From: Pseudomonadota bacterium
GTDB lineage: Bacteria; Myxococcota; Myxococcia; Myxococcales; Myxococcaceae
DNA: 48,669 bases
NCBI GenBank assembly: GCA_023423535.1
Contig: JAFAFL010000104.1
Coordinates: forward strand, 1 to 48,669
Reading direction: 5' to 3'
Shown piece by piece: positions 34,013-42,384 of this stretch. The notes under the pieces are model-generated. The model searched no databases. It had not been told where the DNA came from and worked only from the letters and a program-made list of their open reading frames with translations. The number at the start of each line of letters is the position of its first letter. Position 1 is the first letter of the stretch. A program made the position numbers and the translations under genes.

Positions 34013-34731
34013 CCCGCTTTCTCTCCCGCCTCTCCGCGGTGCAGGAGGTCCTCCTCCTGTGGGGGATCTCCTTCGGGACGATCCTTCTCGCGTTCGCGCT
34101 CTTCGGCGGCGCCACCGGTCACGCGAAGGTCGTGGCCACGGTCGGCTTCCTCTACCTGCCGCTGGTGGCGATGCGCCGGCGCAACGAGGACTACCCGGAC
34201 TACGGCATCACCTTCCGGGCGCTGCGCGAGGACTTGAAGCTCTTCGCGATCCTCTTCGCGATCGTCGCGCCGCTCTACGTGCTCGCGTTCTGGGGCTTCG
34301 CGGAAGGCCTGGAGCTGCTCCCCCACGAGCTGCGCCGCTGGATCTCTCCCTACGCGCAACGCCCGGACATCGCGTTCCGCCTTCCCTCCCGCTTCGGCGA
34401 ATGGGCGCTGGACAACCTGCTCGTCGTCGCGCTGCCGGAGGAGTTCTTCTACCGCGGCTACATCCAGGCCCGCCTGCGCGACGCGTGGCCTCGAGGCCGG
34501 GTCGTCTTCGGCGCGCGCCTCGGCCCGGCCTTCTGGCTCACCGCGCTGCTCTTCGCGGTCGGGCACCTCGCCATCTTCGAGTTCTGGCGCCTCGCGGTCG
34601 TCTTCCCCGCGCTGCTCTTCGGCTGGATGCGCGAGCGCACCGGCACCGTCGTCGGCGCCACGCTCTTCCACGCGGCCGCGAACCTGCTCGCGCTCACGCT
34701 GGAGGCGAGCTTCTTCGGCCGGCACCAATAG
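34009..34731 (+). CDS. CPBP-family glutamic-type intramembrane protease; myxosortase candidate
   Basis: A 240-residue integral membrane protein with about six to seven helices. Its catalytic motifs are those of the CPBP/Rce1 (ABI) family: PEEFFYRGYI (EExxxR, near 145), LFAVGHLAIFEFWR (FxxxH, near 186), and TLFHAAANLLAL (HxxxN, near 223). The family includes CAAX prenyl proteases, bacteriocin-immunity ABI proteins, and the myxosortases that process MYXO-CTERM tails in myxobacteria. Two MYXO-CTERM proteins occur in this window, which makes the myxosortase assignment attractive but not proven. The start GTG overlaps the pseudo-trypsin stop (GTGA). Confidence 0.85.
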   Translation: MTRFLSRLSAVQEVLLLWGISFGTILLAFALFGGATGHAKVVATVGFLYLPLVAMRRRNEDYPDYGITFRALREDLKLFAILFAIVAPLYVLAFWGFAEGLELLPHELRRWISPYAQRPDIAFRLPSRFGEWALDNLLVVALPEEFFYRGYIQARLRDAWPRGRVVFGARLGPAFWLTALLFAVGHLAIFEFWRLAVVFPALLFGWMRERTGTVVGATLFHAAANLLALTLEASFFGRHQ

Positions 34732-34758
34732 GCCCGCCGGCAGCGCGGCCTACGCCGC

Positions 34759-35580
34759 CTAGAACTGCACCCGCTCCGGGTTCAGCGACTTGCCCACCGC
34801 GATGGCGCTCCCGCTCTCCAGCGGGATCCACCCCTGCGCGACGCGCACGTCGGTGGAGATCGCCACCGTCCGTCGCCGCTGGTGCGCGCGCCGCAGCGCC
34901 TCCATCTCACCCGAGTCATCGATCCGGCAGCGCTCGCAGTGCTGCGCGCCCTCCAGCAACCGGTACGCGAGCGGGGTCTCGCCCAACCGCGCAGCCACGA
35001 GCATCCGGTTGTTCGTCGCCATCATCGCCGCGTCCAGCGCGCGCCCACCGGTCTCGTGCGTCAGCGCCTCGAGCTTCCGCGCCGTCCTGCCCAGCGCTCC
35101 GGCCACCGTCTTCGCATCGAGCAACGGATCCTCCGCCCGCCCGGTCTCGCGCAGCGCGTTGAGGAAGAGCGCGAACGCCACCTCCGCCGCCGTCGAGCCG
35201 CGCACCATCCGCCGGAGGTGATCCGGCAGTCCCTCCATCGCGAGCGCCCGCAGCTTCGCGTCCGAGCCGTTGGTGCCCTGGCACACGAAGAGCCACTGGC
35301 GGAACCGGAAGGGCTGCGTGTTCTCCTCGATGGAGAGCCCCAGCGGCAGCGCCGCGCCGTGCACGAGCAGCGCGTCCGACTCGAGCACGCCGCCGAGCAG
35401 GTCCAGTCCCTCCGGCCTCGCCGCCGCCGAGTAGCGCTGCACGAGCACGTTGTCGTCCGCGAACCACGCGGCGCCCATGGGCTCGTCACCCGCGCCGAGC
35501 CCAATCTCCGGCCGCAGCCGCAACAGCTCGCAGCGCAGCAGGTTCGGGTCCGACGTGATGATTCCGAAGGCAAACGGCAC
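34759..35580 (-). CDS. Class II glutamine amidotransferase-like protein lacking the N-terminal cysteine
   Basis: A 273-residue protein with the Ntn-hydrolase GATase II fold of the YafJ type: GIITSDPNLLRCELLRL, then SIEENTQPFRFRQWLFVCQGTNG in place of PFR..wlFaHNG, and MMATNNRMLVAARLG in place of the STNg..L.a.R element. Active enzymes start Met-Cys with the Cys as nucleophile; here the start is Met-Pro-Phe, and no cysteine lies within the first 16 residues. It therefore probably does not hydrolyse glutamine. The start is GTG with GGGGAGG upstream. It diverges from the Hsp70 gene across 179 bp. Confidence 0.75.
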   Translation of the reverse strand: MPFAFGIITSDPNLLRCELLRLRPEIGLGAGDEPMGAAWFADDNVLVQRYSAAARPEGLDLLGGVLESDALLVHGAALPLGLSIEENTQPFRFRQWLFVCQGTNGSDAKLRALAMEGLPDHLRRMVRGSTAAEVAFALFLNALRETGRAEDPLLDAKTVAGALGRTARKLEALTHETGGRALDAAMMATNNRMLVAARLGETPLAYRLLEGAQHCERCRIDDSGEMEALRRAHQRRRTVAISTDVRVAQGWIPLESGSAIAVGKSLNPERVQF

Positions 35581-35669
35581 GGTGCGTCCTCCCCTTCGCG
35601 ATCCAGAACATCAATAGCGATCAACCCCTTCAACCTCAACCGCGGGGTCTGCTTCCCGACGACTGCTAA

Positions 35670-35687
35670 CCCATTGATATTCATGGG
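35670..35687. promoter_or_regulatory. AT-rich imperfect palindrome upstream of hsp70
   Basis: CCCATTGATATTCATGGG is an 18-bp near-palindrome, AT-rich in a very GC-rich genome. It lies between the GATase and Hsp70 starts, 18 bp upstream of the hsp70 -35 box. It could be an operator for either gene. Confidence 0.3.
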
Positions 35688-35705
35688 CTTTGTGTCGCCG
35701 GAGCA

Positions 35706-35735
35706 TTGACACTCCGCGCACGCCGCGCGTAAGGT
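35706..35735 (+). promoter_or_regulatory. Sigma-70-type promoter of the hsp70 gene
   Basis: A perfect -35 TTGACA (35706-35711) is followed after 18 bp by TAAGGT (35730-35735). The predicted start near 35742 leaves a leader of about 18 nt with TGGAG before the ATG. It is one of the clearest promoters in the window and does not look like a heat-shock sigma-32 promoter. Confidence 0.65.
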
Positions 35736-35759
35736 TTCGTTCTCACTGGAGCCTCCCCC

Positions 35760-37373
35760 ATGTCCGACGACATCGCCATCGGCATTGACCTCGGCACGTC
35801 CTACTCGTGCGTCTCGGTCGTCCTCGACGGCCAGCCCGAAGTGGTCGCCAACGAGTGGGGCGAGCAGATCCACGCGTCCTGCGTCTCCTTCCTCGAGGAT
35901 GGCTCGGTGCTGGTGGGCAACGCGGCGAAGCGCAACATCATCACCAACGCGGAGCGCACGGTTTATTCGACGAAGCGGCTCATCGGCCGGTACTACTTCT
36001 CCGACGAGGTGAAGAAGGCGCAGGCGGTGATGCCCTACCGGATCGTCGAGGGCGAGAACAACAGCGTGCGCATCGCCATCGGGAAGCAGACCTGGGCGCT
36101 GCAGGAGATCTCCGCGCTGGTGCTCAAGGAGCTCAAGGCGGTGGCAGAGGGCTACCTCGGCCGGCCGGTGGGCAAGGCGGTCATCACGGTGCCCGCCTAC
36201 TTCAACGACAACCAGCGCCAGGCGACGAAGGACGCGGGGCGCATCGCCGGTCTCGAGGTGCTGCGCATCCTCAACGAGCCCACCGCCGCCGCGCTCGCCT
36301 ATGGCTTCGGCCGCGACGTGAACCAGCGCGTGGTCATCTACGATCTGGGCGGCGGGACCTTCGACGTCTCCATTCTCGAGATCGGCAAGGACGTGTTCGA
36401 GGTCCTCTCCACCGCCGGCGACACCTACCTCGGCGGCGACGACTTCGACGACCGGATCATGGAGTGGCTGGCGGGCGACTTCCTCCAGAAGACCGGCCTC
36501 GACCTGCGCCAGAACAAGTTCTGCCTGCAGATGCTCAAGGACGCCTCCGAGAAGGCGAAGATCGACGTCGGCCGCGACGGCACCGCGGAGATCCTCTGCG
36601 CGGGCATCTGCCAGGACACCCAGGGCAACGTGCTCGACCTGCGGCAGAGGCTCACCCACGACCAGTTCAACCGGATGGTGATGGACCTCGTGCAGCGCAC
36701 CTTCAAGGTCTGCGACGAGGCCCTGCAGAGCGCGCGGCTCACCGCGGCGGACATCGACGCGGTCATCCTCGTCGGCGGGCCCACGCGGCTGCCCATCATC
36801 CGCAACTCGGTGAAGCACTACTTCGGCAAGGAGCCCATGGAGGGCATCCATCCCGATCAGGTGGTCGCCATGGGCGCGGCGCTGCAGGCGCACGCGCTGC
36901 AGGACTCGCGGACGGAGACGTTCCTCGTGGACGTGACGCCGCTGTCGCTGCGCATCGGCACCGTCGGTGGCTTCACCGAGAAGCTCATCGACAAGAACAC
37001 GCCGGTGCCCATCGACCGGAGCAAGACCTTCACCACCTCGCGGGACGGCCAGGAGCGCGTGAAGCTGCGCGTGTACCAGGGCGAGTCCAACCGTGCGGAC
37101 GGCTGCGAGCTGCTCGGCGAGTTCGAGTTCTCAGGCTTCCGCGTCGGCTTCCGCGGCGAGGCGAAGATCGAGGTCACCTTCGAGCTCAACTCGGACGGCA
37201 TCCTCAACGTCTCCGCGCTCGATAAGGAGAGCGGCCAGCGCGCCTCCACCACGCTCAGCGTCTCCTCCGGCCTCAGCGAGGCGGACATCCAGCGCTCCAT
37301 CGCCGCGAACCGGGACACCCAGCTCGCCGGGCACGACAAGACCCAGGTGACGGGAATGCCCGCCCTGCCCTGA
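35760..37373 (+). CDS. Short Hsp70 (DnaK paralogue) without a complete lid
   Basis: A 537-residue Hsp70. The ATPase domain is complete: IGIDLGTSYSCVSV (phosphate 1), the VITVPAYFNDNQRQATKDAGRIAGL motif read in parts, NEPTAAALAYG, IYDLGGGTFDVSI and VILVGGPTRLP. The linker VDVTPLSL (canonical DVTPLSLG-type) leads to a beta substrate-binding domain ending around residue 500 (ILNVSALDKESGQ). Canonical DnaK is about 640 residues; here the helical lid is reduced to one short helix and there is no C-terminal tail. Peptide retention is therefore expected to be loose. It sits before a J-protein gene (18 bp apart), so the two probably act as a pair. M. xanthus has DnaK paralogues (SglK, StkA) that affect social motility; assignment to either is not possible here. 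Confidence 0.93.
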   Translation: MSDDIAIGIDLGTSYSCVSVVLDGQPEVVANEWGEQIHASCVSFLEDGSVLVGNAAKRNIITNAERTVYSTKRLIGRYYFSDEVKKAQAVMPYRIVEGENNSVRIAIGKQTWALQEISALVLKELKAVAEGYLGRPVGKAVITVPAYFNDNQRQATKDAGRIAGLEVLRILNEPTAAALAYGFGRDVNQRVVIYDLGGGTFDVSILEIGKDVFEVLSTAGDTYLGGDDFDDRIMEWLAGDFLQKTGLDLRQNKFCLQMLKDASEKAKIDVGRDGTAEILCAGICQDTQGNVLDLRQRLTHDQFNRMVMDLVQRTFKVCDEALQSARLTAADIDAVILVGGPTRLPIIRNSVKHYFGKEPMEGIHPDQVVAMGAALQAHALQDSRTETFLVDVTPLSLRIGTVGGFTEKLIDKNTPVPIDRSKTFTTSRDGQERVKLRVYQGESNRADGCELLGEFEFSGFRVGFRGEAKIEVTFELNSDGILNVSALDKESGQRASTTLSVSSGLSEADIQRSIAANRDTQLAGHDKTQVTGMPALP

Positions 37374-37391
37374 TCCTTCGAGGCCTCACCG

Positions 37392-38123
37392 ATGTCCCAA
37401 CCAGGCCAGCCCCCTCGCCCTCCCCACGCGCCGCCCTCGGTCGCGCCGCTCATCCCCCGCGTGGCCCCGCTGGTGCCTCCGGTCGCGCCCGTCGCCTCGG
37501 GAAACGCGCAGCCCTCGCAGCCCTCGGCGGCGATGCCCGGCGGCGGCCTGCTGACGAAGGAGGAGCTCGCGGCGCTGCACAAGCTGGCGACCTCGCTGAA
37601 CGGGCTCGACTACTTCGAGCTGCTCGGCGTGGAGAAGGGCGCGGGGCTTTCGGAGATCAAGCGCGCCTTCTACAAGGCCTCGCGCACCTGGCACCCGGAC
37701 CGCTTCTTCCACCTGCCGCCCTCCGGCTTCAAGAACGCGGTACAGGAGGTCTACAAACGCATCACCGAGGCCTACGCCGTGCTGCGCGACGACGTGCGCC
37801 GGCCGAAGTACCTCGCCGACGTGACCGGACCGGACCGCGCCGCGCGGCTGCGCTTCAGCGAGACCAGTGAGGTCGAAGCGAAGGCGGAGAAGCAGAAGGA
37901 GCGCGAGGAGCAGGTCGGCACCACGCCGAAGGGCCGCCAGTTCTATGCGACCGGAATGGCGGACCTCGCGGCCGGCCGCTTCGCCGCCGCCGAACGAAGC
38001 CTCAAGATGGCGCTGACCTTCGAGCCGCAGAACGCGCTCTACAAGGACAAGCTCAAGGAGGCGTCGGACAAGAACTTCGACGAGCAGCGCCGGACCGGGG
38101 CCGCGTCGTTCAAAATTAAGTGA
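37392..38123 (+). CDS. J-domain co-chaperone with Pro-rich head and TPR-like tail
   Basis: A 243-residue protein. Residues 1-50 are Pro/Val/Ala-rich and disordered. The J domain spans about 72-140: DYFELLGVEKGAGLSEIKRAF, the HPD tripeptide at 101-103 in TWHPDRF, then the helix IV region ITEAYAVLRDDVRRPKY. A charged helix (about 158-175) follows, and a TPR-like pair FYATGMADLAAGRFAAAERSLKMALTFEP with AALYKDKL-like end (about 186-230). No zinc finger or C-terminal peptide-binding domain is present, so it is a class C (type III) J protein. Adjacent to the short Hsp70, it probably stimulates it. Confidence 0.9.
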   Translation: MSQPGQPPRPPHAPPSVAPLIPRVAPLVPPVAPVASGNAQPSQPSAAMPGGGLLTKEELAALHKLATSLNGLDYFELLGVEKGAGLSEIKRAFYKASRTWHPDRFFHLPPSGFKNAVQEVYKRITEAYAVLRDDVRRPKYLADVTGPDRAARLRFSETSEVEAKAEKQKEREEQVGTTPKGRQFYATGMADLAAGRFAAAERSLKMALTFEPQNALYKDKLKEASDKNFDEQRRTGAASFKIK

Positions 38124-38134
38124 CCTTGACCATC

Positions 38135-38140
38135 TAGTCA
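38135..38140 (+). promoter_or_regulatory. Candidate leaderless -10 hexamer TAGTCA
   Basis: TAGTCA lies 7 nt before the ATG at 38148, without a ribosome site. It fits the set of SD-less genes in this window. Confidence 0.3.
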
Positions 38141-38147
38141 GGCCCGC

Positions 38148-38900
38148 ATGACCATCGACCTCGTCCTCCTCTCGCTCGTGCTGATCTTCGCCCTCGTGGG
38201 CGCGGTGAGCGGAGCGTCGAAGCAGCTCGCCAACCTCATCGCGCTCGTGGTCGCGTACGCGGCTGCGTATCCGGGCGGGAGGTTCCTCGGGCCGCTGCTC
38301 GCCGCCGAGTTCAAGGGCATGCCGCAGGGGCTGGGGATCATCGCCGCCACGGTGGTGGTGTTCATCGTCACCGTCGTCGTGTGCCGCGTGCTCTTCACCG
38401 CGATCCTCAAGCGGATCCTCGCCGGACGCGATCCCGAGTCGCGTTCGCTCGACCGCGCGCTGGGCTTCCTCTTCGGCGGCGCGAAGGTCGCGGGCGTGGC
38501 CTTCGTGCTGCTGTGCGCGCTGGCCTTCGTGGAGGACAACGTCACCGTGGCGGGAAAGAAGCTCGGGGTGACGCCGAAGGACTCGCTCTCCTTCAAGCTC
38601 GCGCGCGAGTACAACCTCTTCGAGCTGACGCACTTCTCCGCGCTGAAGGACTTCGCCGAGGTCGCGCGCGCCGCCTCCGATCCGAAGAAGCAGCGCCAGC
38701 TCCGTCAGAACGAGTCTTTCCAGGCGCTGGCAAAAGACCCGCGCTTCCAGAAGGCGCTCCAGGACCGCGCCACGAAGTCCTCGCTCCAGGGCGGCGACCA
38801 CCTCCACCTGCTGCGGCAGGACGGCGTGCTGGAGCTCCTGCAGGACGCTCAGACCCAGCAGCGGTTGCGCGCCGCGGCGATGGCGCTCGACGCGAAGTAG
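38148..38900 (+). CDS. CvpA-family membrane protein
   Basis: A 250-residue inner-membrane protein. Four helices at about 4-22, 26-48, 60-85 and 103-125 contain the CvpA-type pattern: a first helix with DLVLLSLVLIFALVGAVSG (D4 conserved), GASKQLANLI, and LDRALGFLFGGAKVAGVAF. The C-terminal ~120 residues are a soluble, charged helical extension absent from E. coli CvpA (162 residues). CvpA is linked to colicin V production and envelope stress, with unknown mechanism. It starts 24 bp after the J-protein stop and appears to be the third gene of the Hsp70 group, perhaps with its own start site. Confidence 0.82.
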   Translation: MTIDLVLLSLVLIFALVGAVSGASKQLANLIALVVAYAAAYPGGRFLGPLLAAEFKGMPQGLGIIAATVVVFIVTVVVCRVLFTAILKRILAGRDPESRSLDRALGFLFGGAKVAGVAFVLLCALAFVEDNVTVAGKKLGVTPKDSLSFKLAREYNLFELTHFSALKDFAEVARAASDPKKQRQLRQNESFQALAKDPRFQKALQDRATKSSLQGGDHLHLLRQDGVLELLQDAQTQQRLRAAAMALDAK

Positions 38901-38914
38901 GCGTCCGCCCCCCG

Positions 38915-39913
38915 TTACGGAGCCGGTGCCTCTGCCCCCGGCGCTATCCGCAGCGCCTCCGCTCCGCGCGCGAACCGGGCGTGCTCTTCCGCGTCCCTTC
39001 CTTTCCAGAACTCCGCCAGCGCCTCGTGGTGCGCCAGCGGATCGACGCCCGTCGCCTCGGTCAGCTTGGCGAGATCGTGCGGACAGAGCCCCAGCGGCGC
39101 GCGGTCCGCCTCCTCCTGGTGGTTGATCCCGTTGGCGAGGCACTCCCAGGCCACGCAGTGAAGGATGCCGAGCATGTGCGCGAGCTCGTGCGTCGCCGTG
39201 GCCAGCGTGCGCCGCAGGTAGAGCGCGCGTTCAGCCTCGGTGCCGGCCGGGTCTCCGTTGCGATGCGCCGACCACACGCCGATGCGCTCGGTGAGGGAGG
39301 CCTGACCGAAGACGAAGTTCCAGTCCTCCGCCGGGTAGAGGTCCTCCGCGGTGAGCGCGAGGAGCGCCAGCGCGTCCGGAGGTCTCGCGTCGAGGAGCCG
39401 CTTCAACACGTACTCGGTCCAGAGCTGCGACTGACCGGAGAGCGGGTTCTTCCGCCTGGCCGACTCCGGGATGCTCTGCGCCGACCACGCGGGCAGCGTC
39501 GTCACCGGCACGCCGAAGAAGCGCTCCACGTAGTCCGAGGTGAGCGCGACGACCGCCTCTTCCTCCTCGGTGTAGTTGCCCACCGGCTGCAGGTAGATCG
39601 TCCGGCGCTCGGGGGTGACGCGGACGGGATCGGACGCGCGCCACTGCGCGAGCGACTGCCCCTCCTCTTCATGCTGCGCGAGCCAGTCGTCCGGGCCGGG
39701 CCTCCCCTTCGCCACCGCCAGCGGCACGAGGCGATCGAGCGGCGCCGGCAACGGCTCCGAGCGCAGCGCTTCCCCCCGGCGGGAGACCTCTTCCCAGGAC
39801 GTCTCCTGCGGCGACGCCGCCGAAGGTCCCCACCTGTCCGCGGAGGCGTTGAGCACGAGGAAGAGCGCTCCGCCGACGACGAACAGCCCCGCAACGAGCA
39901 CGCGCGCGTACAT
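38915..39913 (-). CDS. Archaemetzincin-type metalloprotease, membrane-anchored
   Basis: A 332-residue protein with one N-terminal helix (about 4-23), probably a signal anchor. The zinc motif begins near residue 242: HELAHMLGILHCVAWEC, followed by NHQEEADRAPLGLC, which matches the archaemetzincin consensus (HExxHxxGx3C, x4C). Two departures are seen: the Met after CL is Ala (CLAN rather than CLM), and the final CxxC of the structural site reads CPHD, losing the last Cys. Archaemetzincins are metallopeptidases known mainly from archaea and vertebrates (AMZ1/2) and are uncommon in bacteria. The catalytic residues H, E, H, H are kept. The upstream ~150 residues are family-specific. Confidence 0.87.
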   Translation of the reverse strand: MYARVLVAGLFVVGGALFLVLNASADRWGPSAASPQETSWEEVSRRGEALRSEPLPAPLDRLVPLAVAKGRPGPDDWLAQHEEEGQSLAQWRASDPVRVTPERRTIYLQPVGNYTEEEEAVVALTSDYVERFFGVPVTTLPAWSAQSIPESARRKNPLSGQSQLWTEYVLKRLLDARPPDALALLALTAEDLYPAEDWNFVFGQASLTERIGVWSAHRNGDPAGTEAERALYLRRTLATATHELAHMLGILHCVAWECLANGINHQEEADRAPLGLCPHDLAKLTEATGVDPLAHHEALAEFWKGRDAEEHARFARGAEALRIAPGAEAPAP

Positions 39914-39949
39914 GCGGAGAGCATGACACGCGCGCGGCCCTGAAGCGGT

Positions 39950-42355
39950 CTACGGCAGGCAGCTCACGTCGATGACCGCCTCGCTCACCGGCGGGAGCGA
40001 CGAGGCCACCGGGTAGCTCACCGAGTACGCGTGCGCGGTCTGCACGTTGGTGGCCCAGAAGTTCTGGTTCGCGGTGCCCGACGAGGTGGCGAAGCCGACG
40101 ATGTCCGGGAAGAGCAGCGCGATGTCCGTCTGCTCCGTGGGGTAGAGCACCAGCTGCGGCAGGGACAGCGCGTAGGGCAGGCCCTGCGTGTTCACGAACC
40201 AGCGGCCGTTGCCGGAGCCGTCGTTCTCCTGACCGAAGAGCGACCCGTCCATCTCCGCGGTGCCGGAGAAGTTCGGCAGGTGGATCTGGTGGCTCGGGAC
40301 GCCGCTGCGGAAGAGGAAGAGATCCCACGGCGCGAGGCCGCTCAGCGCGACCGGCGTGCGGAAGGCCACGTCCACCACCACGCGGACCGAGGCGTGCCGC
40401 GGCTCACCGGGCACCGTGTTCACGAAGCCGCCCGCGGGGAAGAGCGCGCGCACGTCGTCGATCACGTGGAAGGTCGTCTGCGGACCCGAGCGCAGCGCGA
40501 GCGAGGACTGCGGACCGCCCTCGATCGACCGGCTGATGGAGGCCACGTTCGAAGGCGCCACCGGCAGCTCGAGCCCGAGCCCGTTGCGCAGGCTCGCGCC
40601 GACCGCCAGCACGTCGAAGCTCATGCGGATCCGCGACACGTCGCCCGCCGAGTTGCGCTGCAGCGTGGCGTTCCAGCCGACCACGAGGTCGTTGAAGTCC
40701 ACGTCGGTCTGGCCCGGCCACCAATCCTCGAACATGAGGGTGGCGCGGTTGCCGCGCGAGGGCGCGAACTGGATCGTCTGCACCACCGGGTCGCACGGCG
40801 CGCCGTCCAGCGGATCCGAGACGCCGTCACCGTCCTCGTCCTCGCACACGTCGAGCACGCCGTTCTGCGGCGCGGTGTCACCCGAGGCGAGCTCCTCGGA
40901 GTCCGGCACGCAGTTCGAGTTGCAGTCGCCGCCGCCCACGTCCACGACGATCGAGTCGCCGGGGCGGAAGTTCGTGGCGTCGCTGACGACCACATTGATG
41001 ACGTGGCGGCCGGCGGGCAGCGAGGCGGTGTTCACCGTCGTTCCGGTGCCGAGGTTCCCGCTGATCGACGAGGTCCACTGATACGTCAGCGGCGAGACCG
41101 CGCCGGAGGAGACGTTGAGCGTGAGCAGGTTCGAGGCACCCTGCGCCGGCGCGCGGCACGGCGCCTGGATGGCCACGTTGAAGCCGAGCGAGCCGACGAT
41201 GGTGGTGCTGATCGCCGGCGTGGCCGCGCCGCCGCTGCTCGAGCCGTTGTGCCAGGCCACCGTGTAGAAGGTGCGCTGCAGCGGGACGACGCCGGGCGCC
41301 ACGTTGGAGGTCTGCTGGAAGCCGGTGGGCGCGTTGGACGGAGACGACTGCGAGTTCACGCCCGAGCCGAGGTTGTTCGGGATGTTGCGCACCGGGTTGT
41401 TGTCGCTCAGCTGCATGCCCGCCACCGAGCCGCCCGGGTCGCCCCAGAAGCGGCCGATGCCGATGCGGTCGTTGATGGAGTTGATCCCGTCCACGAACAC
41501 GCCGCTGCCGTTGCGCGGACCGACGCCGCTGAAGACCGCGCCGTGGTCGGTGCCGAGCATGAGCCCGCCGCCCCGCACGCGGAGGTTGTGGTAGTAGTTC
41601 GCGGAGATCGTCATCCCGCTGGTGAGATAGAGGTTGTTCCACAGCGTGGCGATGATCCGGCCGTCGGCGATGATGTCCCGCGACGGGTTCTGGTTGAACC
41701 AGTTGGCGATCGCGGCGAACGCGTTCGGCGCATTGTCCGAGTTCGACGACAGGTCATAGACCCACACCTGATCGTAGTTCGCGGGATTGGCGAGCGCGTT
41801 GATCACGCCGGCCTGCGTCGTCGGCGTGAGGTAGAGGTGATCGACCTGGCCGCCCGCGTTCTGCACCGTCTGCTGCAGCTGCGGACCGTGCTGCGCGTAG
41901 CTGGGGCCCTGCACCGTCACCACGAGCACCCGGTGCTGGCGGCGCACCGGCGGGTTGAGGTCCGCGGTGAACCGGTAGGCCCAGTTCGTGTTGTTCGAGG
42001 CGTTGGTGTCGCCCGGGCCGCTGACGACCGCGTGGATCATCTTCGCCACGCCGTTGGAGAGGTTGAAGTTGTAGGGCCTGGGGAGATTCACCACCACCAC
42101 GCTCTGCCCGTTCACCGGGATCGCTGCGGTGGTGACCGCGCTGCCGAGCAGCGTGCCGGTAGCGCTCTGCTCCCGCAGCTGGACGGTGACGCCGGCGGGC
42201 GCGGTGGCGGGACCGAGGTTCTGGACGGTGACGCGCACCGCCTCCTGACCGGGGCGGGCGTCGATCTGGATGATCTGGGGGCTCACGTCCTGCGCGAAGG
42301 CGGTCGTGGCGGAGAGGAGCGCGGCGAGGCCGAGGACGAGCTTGTTGGGCTTCAC
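39950..42355 (-). CDS. Exported LruC-domain surface protein
   Basis: An 801-residue exported protein. The start is GTG with AGGA about 10 nt upstream, giving a signal peptide (LVLGLAALLSATTAFA). A CARDB-like beta domain (about 25-130) is followed by a GATase/intein-like alpha/beta module with HRVLVVTVQGPSYAQHG and ISANYYHNLRVRGGGLML. A PKD-like segment, a Ca-binding stretch DCNSNCVPDSEELA with CEDEDGDGVSDPLDG, and finally the LruC (DUF4842) domain follow: MFEDWWPGQTDVDFNDLVVGW with its acidic core, then repeated beta strands. LruC domains occur in outer-surface proteins. It follows a small lipoprotein gene by 29 bp, so they are likely one unit. Confidence 0.8.
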   Translation of the reverse strand: MKPNKLVLGLAALLSATTAFAQDVSPQIIQIDARPGQEAVRVTVQNLGPATAPAGVTVQLREQSATGTLLGSAVTTAAIPVNGQSVVVVNLPRPYNFNLSNGVAKMIHAVVSGPGDTNASNNTNWAYRFTADLNPPVRRQHRVLVVTVQGPSYAQHGPQLQQTVQNAGGQVDHLYLTPTTQAGVINALANPANYDQVWVYDLSSNSDNAPNAFAAIANWFNQNPSRDIIADGRIIATLWNNLYLTSGMTISANYYHNLRVRGGGLMLGTDHGAVFSGVGPRNGSGVFVDGINSINDRIGIGRFWGDPGGSVAGMQLSDNNPVRNIPNNLGSGVNSQSSPSNAPTGFQQTSNVAPGVVPLQRTFYTVAWHNGSSSGGAATPAISTTIVGSLGFNVAIQAPCRAPAQGASNLLTLNVSSGAVSPLTYQWTSSISGNLGTGTTVNTASLPAGRHVINVVVSDATNFRPGDSIVVDVGGGDCNSNCVPDSEELASGDTAPQNGVLDVCEDEDGDGVSDPLDGAPCDPVVQTIQFAPSRGNRATLMFEDWWPGQTDVDFNDLVVGWNATLQRNSAGDVSRIRMSFDVLAVGASLRNGLGLELPVAPSNVASISRSIEGGPQSSLALRSGPQTTFHVIDDVRALFPAGGFVNTVPGEPRHASVRVVVDVAFRTPVALSGLAPWDLFLFRSGVPSHQIHLPNFSGTAEMDGSLFGQENDGSGNGRWFVNTQGLPYALSLPQLVLYPTEQTDIALLFPDIVGFATSSGTANQNFWATNVQTAHAYSVSYPVASSLPPVSEAVIDVSCLP

Positions 42356-42384
42356 TGTTCGAGATCCTTTTCGCGAAGCAGGGC

